Below are positions 7,382-8,830 of a stretch of 8,830 bases of DNA, piece after piece; position 1 is the first letter of the stretch, and each line of letters begins with the position of its first letter. The notes beneath the pieces were generated by a model. It did not search any database and was not told where the DNA came from. It saw only the letters and a program-made list of their open reading frames with translations. The stretch spans positions 1 through 8,830 of the forward strand of contig CAYSPU010000240.1 in assembly GCA_964432995.1 (NCBI GenBank). The letters are read 5' to 3'. Both the position numbers and the translations under genes were made by a program. Source of the DNA: CAYSPU01 sp964432995. GTDB taxonomy: Bacteria; Verrucomicrobiota; Verrucomicrobiia; Limisphaerales; JAHDYP01.

Positions 7382-7533
7382 ACGCGCTGCAGCAGCTTCA
7401 GGCTACGGGGTCGGTGCACGGCATCCGGGGTTTGTACAAAGGGACGGGTCTTTAGTGGCATCACATCAATGAGATGTCGTGCTCCGACCACGGAAGACGA
7501 AAGACTGACGCGGTCCAAAGAGCGAATCCGCGA
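7382..7533. other. Convergent intergenic region carrying repeat copy A
   Basis: Gap between the ends of two convergent genes. It contains the 37-bp repeat copy at 7462-7498 and a weak stem CGCGG/CCGCG (7509-7513 with 7528-7532) immediately 3' of the minus-strand nucleotidyltransferase stop codon. No T-tract follows on either strand, so I call no terminator. Confidence 0.5.
7462..7498. repeat. 37-bp imperfect direct repeat, copy A
   Basis: 34 of 37 bases are identical to 8422-8458, in the same orientation; the differences are at 7477, 7478 and 7482. The copy holds ACATC-AATGA-GATGT, a perfect 5-bp stem, and a degraded second palindrome around CTCCGAC. It lies between two convergent genes, at the 3' side of the nucleotidyltransferase. 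It could be a dispersed intergenic palindromic repeat or one boundary of a cassette. Confidence 0.85.
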
Positions 7534-8013
7534 TCAGGGGCGGGCGCTGTTGCCCGGCTCCGCGGCCCGTTTCCGCAAGGCAAGCAAGCGTGCCCGATCA
7601 ATCGCGTCCTGTTCCCGGTAGGTTTCCTTGCTGGCGATCAGCGCATCCAGACCCAGGTAGGGGATTGTGACGCCGCCGATCACCACCCGCCGGGCGCCAC
7701 TCCGGGCATCGCCATAGGTCACCTTCCACGCCTTGGTGCTGACGTCCACTTCGACTTCATCGGCGATCTTCACCACCACGTTCTCCAGGATGTCCGCCGG
7801 TGCGAGCTCGCGAGCCGAGCCGTCCTGCAGCCGCGACAGCGCCGTGATGACGCGACGGCAATTCTCCTCCGTCGGTTCGACCAGGATGTCCACATCCTCC
7901 GTCGTGCGGACCAGTCCATGCAGAATGCAAGCCTGGGCGCCACAAACGAAGTAGCGGGCCCCAGCCTCATTCAGCAACTGGCAGACGCGCAAGAGTGGAG
8001 AACTGGAGTCCAT
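7534..8013 (-). CDS. Small nucleotidyltransferase (MNT/AbiEii/DUF6036-like)
   Basis: 159-residue protein with the minimal polymerase-beta-type nucleotidyltransferase fold. Seen: GAQACILHGLVRTTEDVDILV (residues 25-45), which is the G-x-A-x4-HG-x2-R-x-T-x-D-x-D pattern of this branch. Asp40 and Asp42 are the first two metal ligands and Asp90 in VEVDVS is a good candidate for the third. The ending KETYREQDAIDRARLLAL (129-146) is typical of stand-alone members. In known systems such proteins transfer nucleotides to tRNA or to a partner protein and act in toxin-antitoxin or abortive-infection modules (AbiE, HEPN-MNT, MenA). Which applies here is not shown. The ATG at 8013 is 9 bases after the stop of a 67-residue ORF, so the two are co-transcribed. 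No strong Shine-Dalgarno is seen. The triad looks intact, so the gene is probably functional. Confidence 0.8.
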   Translation of the reverse strand: MDSSSPLLRVCQLLNEAGARYFVCGAQACILHGLVRTTEDVDILVEPTEENCRRVITALSRLQDGSARELAPADILENVVVKIADEVEVDVSTKAWKVTYGDARSGARRVVIGGVTIPYLGLDALIASKETYREQDAIDRARLLALRKRAAEPGNSARP

Positions 8014-8022
8014 GGTTGTCGT

Positions 8023-8226
8023 CTACCAGAGCCTTGGGTTCATCTGCGCTTTGCGCCACCGCTCATACTCCTCCCACGTTCTGGCCTTGAAAACAAAGCC
8101 CCGCGGCTTGGGAAAAGGATGCAATCGCTCCAACTGCCCCTGCAGGACAGTAGCCCGGGCCAACGACTCCTCCGGAGAGATCGGGGTCAGGGCGTCGCTC
8201 CTCCGTCGATGGCCAACAATCTTCAC
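8023..8226 (-). CDS. Small basic protein of unknown function, partner of the nucleotidyltransferase
   Basis: 67 residues with a GTG start at 8226. There is no other in-frame start except near the C-terminus. It is rich in Arg, Lys and aromatic residues. There is an N-terminal basic patch (GHRRRSD), a central helix-like segment (PEESLARATVLQGQLERL, about 18-35) and a distinctive C-terminus FKARTWEEYERWRKAQMNPRLW (46-67). There is no signal peptide or membrane segment. I do not recognise a named domain. It is encoded immediately before the nucleotidyltransferase with a 9-base gap, which resembles the small first gene of a two-gene toxin-antitoxin-type unit. An antitoxin or DNA-binding role is a guess from size, charge and position only. 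No Shine-Dalgarno lies upstream of the GTG. Confidence 0.6.
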   Translation of the reverse strand: MKIVGHRRRSDALTPISPEESLARATVLQGQLERLHPFPKPRGFVFKARTWEEYERWRKAQMNPRLW

Positions 8227-8252
8227 GCGCCGACTCTAGCCGATCTTCAGCC

Positions 8253-8269
8253 CTTGGAAAGACTCCAAG
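8253..8269. promoter_or_regulatory. Inverted repeat, possible operator of the two-gene unit
   Basis: CTTGGA (8253-8258), AAGAC, TCCAAG (8264-8269): perfect 6-bp arms with a 5-base spacer, starting 26 bases upstream of the GTG start of the 67-residue protein. Its position fits a repressor site for an autoregulated unit. It could equally be a leader hairpin. No regulator is identified. Confidence 0.4.
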
Positions 8270-8289
8270 TTCGCCACTTGTCCACCAGG

Positions 8290-8311
8290 CACGGTGACAG
8301 CACGGTGACAG
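8290..8311. repeat. Two perfect tandem 11-bp repeats
   Basis: CACGGTGACAG occurs twice back to back (8290-8300 and 8301-8311), 63 bases upstream of the GTG start on the minus-strand unit. Each unit contains the small palindrome CAC-G-GTG. The 11-bp period places both copies on the same face of the helix, as in operator iterons, but a recent replication-slippage duplication would look the same. Confidence 0.75.
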
Positions 8312-8421
8312 GTTCAAAAAGGGCAATGGGGTCATCGAAACGTGGGACAAGAGGCGAAAAAGGTCGGCAAAAAGCAAGCCATGCCGCCTTTGGCGAGGGA
8401 GCGACCACCCACATCGACCTC

Positions 8422-8458
8422 CACATCAATGAGATGCTGTGGTCCGACCACGGAAGAC
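8422..8458. repeat. 37-bp imperfect direct repeat, copy B
   Basis: Partner of 7462-7498, offset exactly 960 bases, 34/37 identical, same orientation. It ends on 8458, the last base of the oxidoreductase stop codon. It contains GTGGTC-C-GACCAC (8439-8451) and, overlapping it, CCACA (8421-8425) complementary to TGTGG (8438-8442). As RNA it could therefore fold in two competing ways. Its outer part is preceded by a near-copy of its first bases (8403-8415). Confidence 0.85.
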
Positions 8459-8830
8459 TACCCGAGCTTCCAACCGTTCCGATAGGACTTGCGGATGAGG
8501 CTGTCGGCGGCGGGCACGTTCTTCGCCTTCAGGGCCACCGGATCCCACTCCAACTTCTGCCCGACGCGGTAGGCCACGTTGCCGAGATGGTTGGCGACGG
8601 TGAGAGCAGCGGCATAGTCGAAGTTGGAGGCGGTGGGCCGGCCCGTCTTGCACGCCACGAGCCATTCCTCGAAGTGACCGGGCGAGGGCGGGATGAACGG
8701 CGCCGGACGCTGGAAGTCCTTGAACTTCTCTTCCGGCAGCAGCAGGTGCTGTCCGTAGTCCGCAAGCAGCATCCCCGCATCGCCCACGAACAGGATGGCC
8801 ATTCCCCATTGGGGGATCTTGCCTTCGATG
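8458..8830 (-). CDS. Gfo/Idh/MocA-family oxidoreductase, C-terminal part (5' end outside window)
   Basis: C-terminal 123 codons of a NAD(P)-dependent sugar-type oxidoreductase; the frame runs off the right edge, so the N-terminal Rossmann domain is not visible. The visible part reads IEGKIPQWGMAILFVGDAGM, then LLADYGQHLLLPEEKF, PPSPGHFEEWLVACKTGRPT, SNFDYAAALTVANHLGNVAYRVGQKLEWD, and ends SYRNGWKLG. The GHFEEWL.ACKTG and NFDY..ALT..NHLGNVAYR.G blocks are characteristic of the large family of often secreted oxidoreductases in Planctomycetota and Verrucomicrobiota. The family acts on sugars or sugar derivatives; the substrate here cannot be told. The TAG stop (8460-8458) overlaps the last base of repeat copy B. 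An internal ATG at 8802 is not the real start. Confidence 0.9.
   Translation of the reverse strand, partial: IEGKIPQWGMAILFVGDAGMLLADYGQHLLLPEEKFKDFQRPAPFIPPSPGHFEEWLVACKTGRPTASNFDYAAALTVANHLGNVAYRVGQKLEWDPVALKAKNVPAADSLIRKSYRNGWKLG

Larger units (their letters stand above)
8227..8457. other. Upstream region of the two-gene unit: repeats, A-tracts, no gene
   Basis: 231 bases without a convincing gene. From the unit outward it holds an inverted repeat (8253-8269), tandem 11-mers (8290-8311), three A5 tracts (8316-8320, 8357-8361, 8369-8373), a small CGCC-TTT-GGCG hairpin (8385-8395), a 13/12-bp near-tandem duplication GACC(A)CCACATC-like (8403-8415 and 8416-8427), and repeat copy B. Read on the minus strand, the small hairpin followed by T5 runs could weakly terminate the oxidoreductase transcript. 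A 60-residue minus frame (8247-8429) crosses the area, but it begins inside the repeat and looks non-coding. Confidence 0.55.

Noticed and set aside
8247..8429. 60-residue minus-strand ORF upstream of the nucleotidyltransferase unit
   Set aside because: The start lies inside the direct repeat, it spans the tandem 11-mers and A-tracts, and the translation shows no domain-like pattern.
7462..8458. CRISPR array or integron attC sites
   Set aside because: Only two repeat copies 960 bases apart with genes between them, and no short spacers. No attC-type R'/R'' core sequences and no integrase are seen in the window.

Overview
This is a GC-rich bacterial window, most likely from a Verrucomicrobiota member (Pedosphaera/Limisphaerales-like). 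The evidence is indirect. There is a secreted formylglycine-generating-enzyme-fold protein of the type abundant in that phylum, a Gfo/Idh/MocA oxidoreductase C-terminus of the Planctomycetota/Verrucomicrobiota type, starts that mostly lack Shine-Dalgarno sequences, and housekeeping genes with extreme C-ending codon bias. A related PVC-group lineage cannot be excluded.

Layout. (1) 2-1669, plus strand: the C-terminal part of a MacB/LolD-type ABC ATPase and its complete MacB/FtsX-type permease, 12 bases apart. (2) 1670-1884: an intergenic region with a palindrome, a GC-rich hairpin and a good sigma70-type promoter. (3) 1885-2511: rpmI and rplT (ribosomal proteins L35 and L20), without infC, closed by a textbook intrinsic terminator at 2553-2585. 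(4) 2629-6149: pheS and pheT, the two subunits of phenylalanyl-tRNA synthetase. (5) 6251-7381: a secreted SUMF1/FGE-fold protein that appears to lack the FGE catalytic cysteines. (6) 7534-8226, minus strand: a two-gene unit of a 67-residue unknown protein followed by a small nucleotidyltransferase with an intact Asp triad. Its upstream region carries an inverted repeat and two perfect tandem 11-mers. (7) 8458-8830, minus strand: the C-terminus of a Gfo/Idh/MocA-family oxidoreductase, cut by the window edge.

The first 6.15 kb is a conserved translation and transport block with very uniform codon use. From about 6150 onward the codon use is looser and the content is accessory. The most unusual structure is a 37-bp imperfect direct repeat (34/37 identical) at 7462-7498 and 8422-8458, which brackets the minus-strand nucleotidyltransferase unit. 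Each copy can form overlapping, competing hairpins, and a short partial match lies just after pheT. I read this as a repeat-bounded, toxin-antitoxin-like accessory cassette. That is inference from layout and motifs, and no function has been shown.
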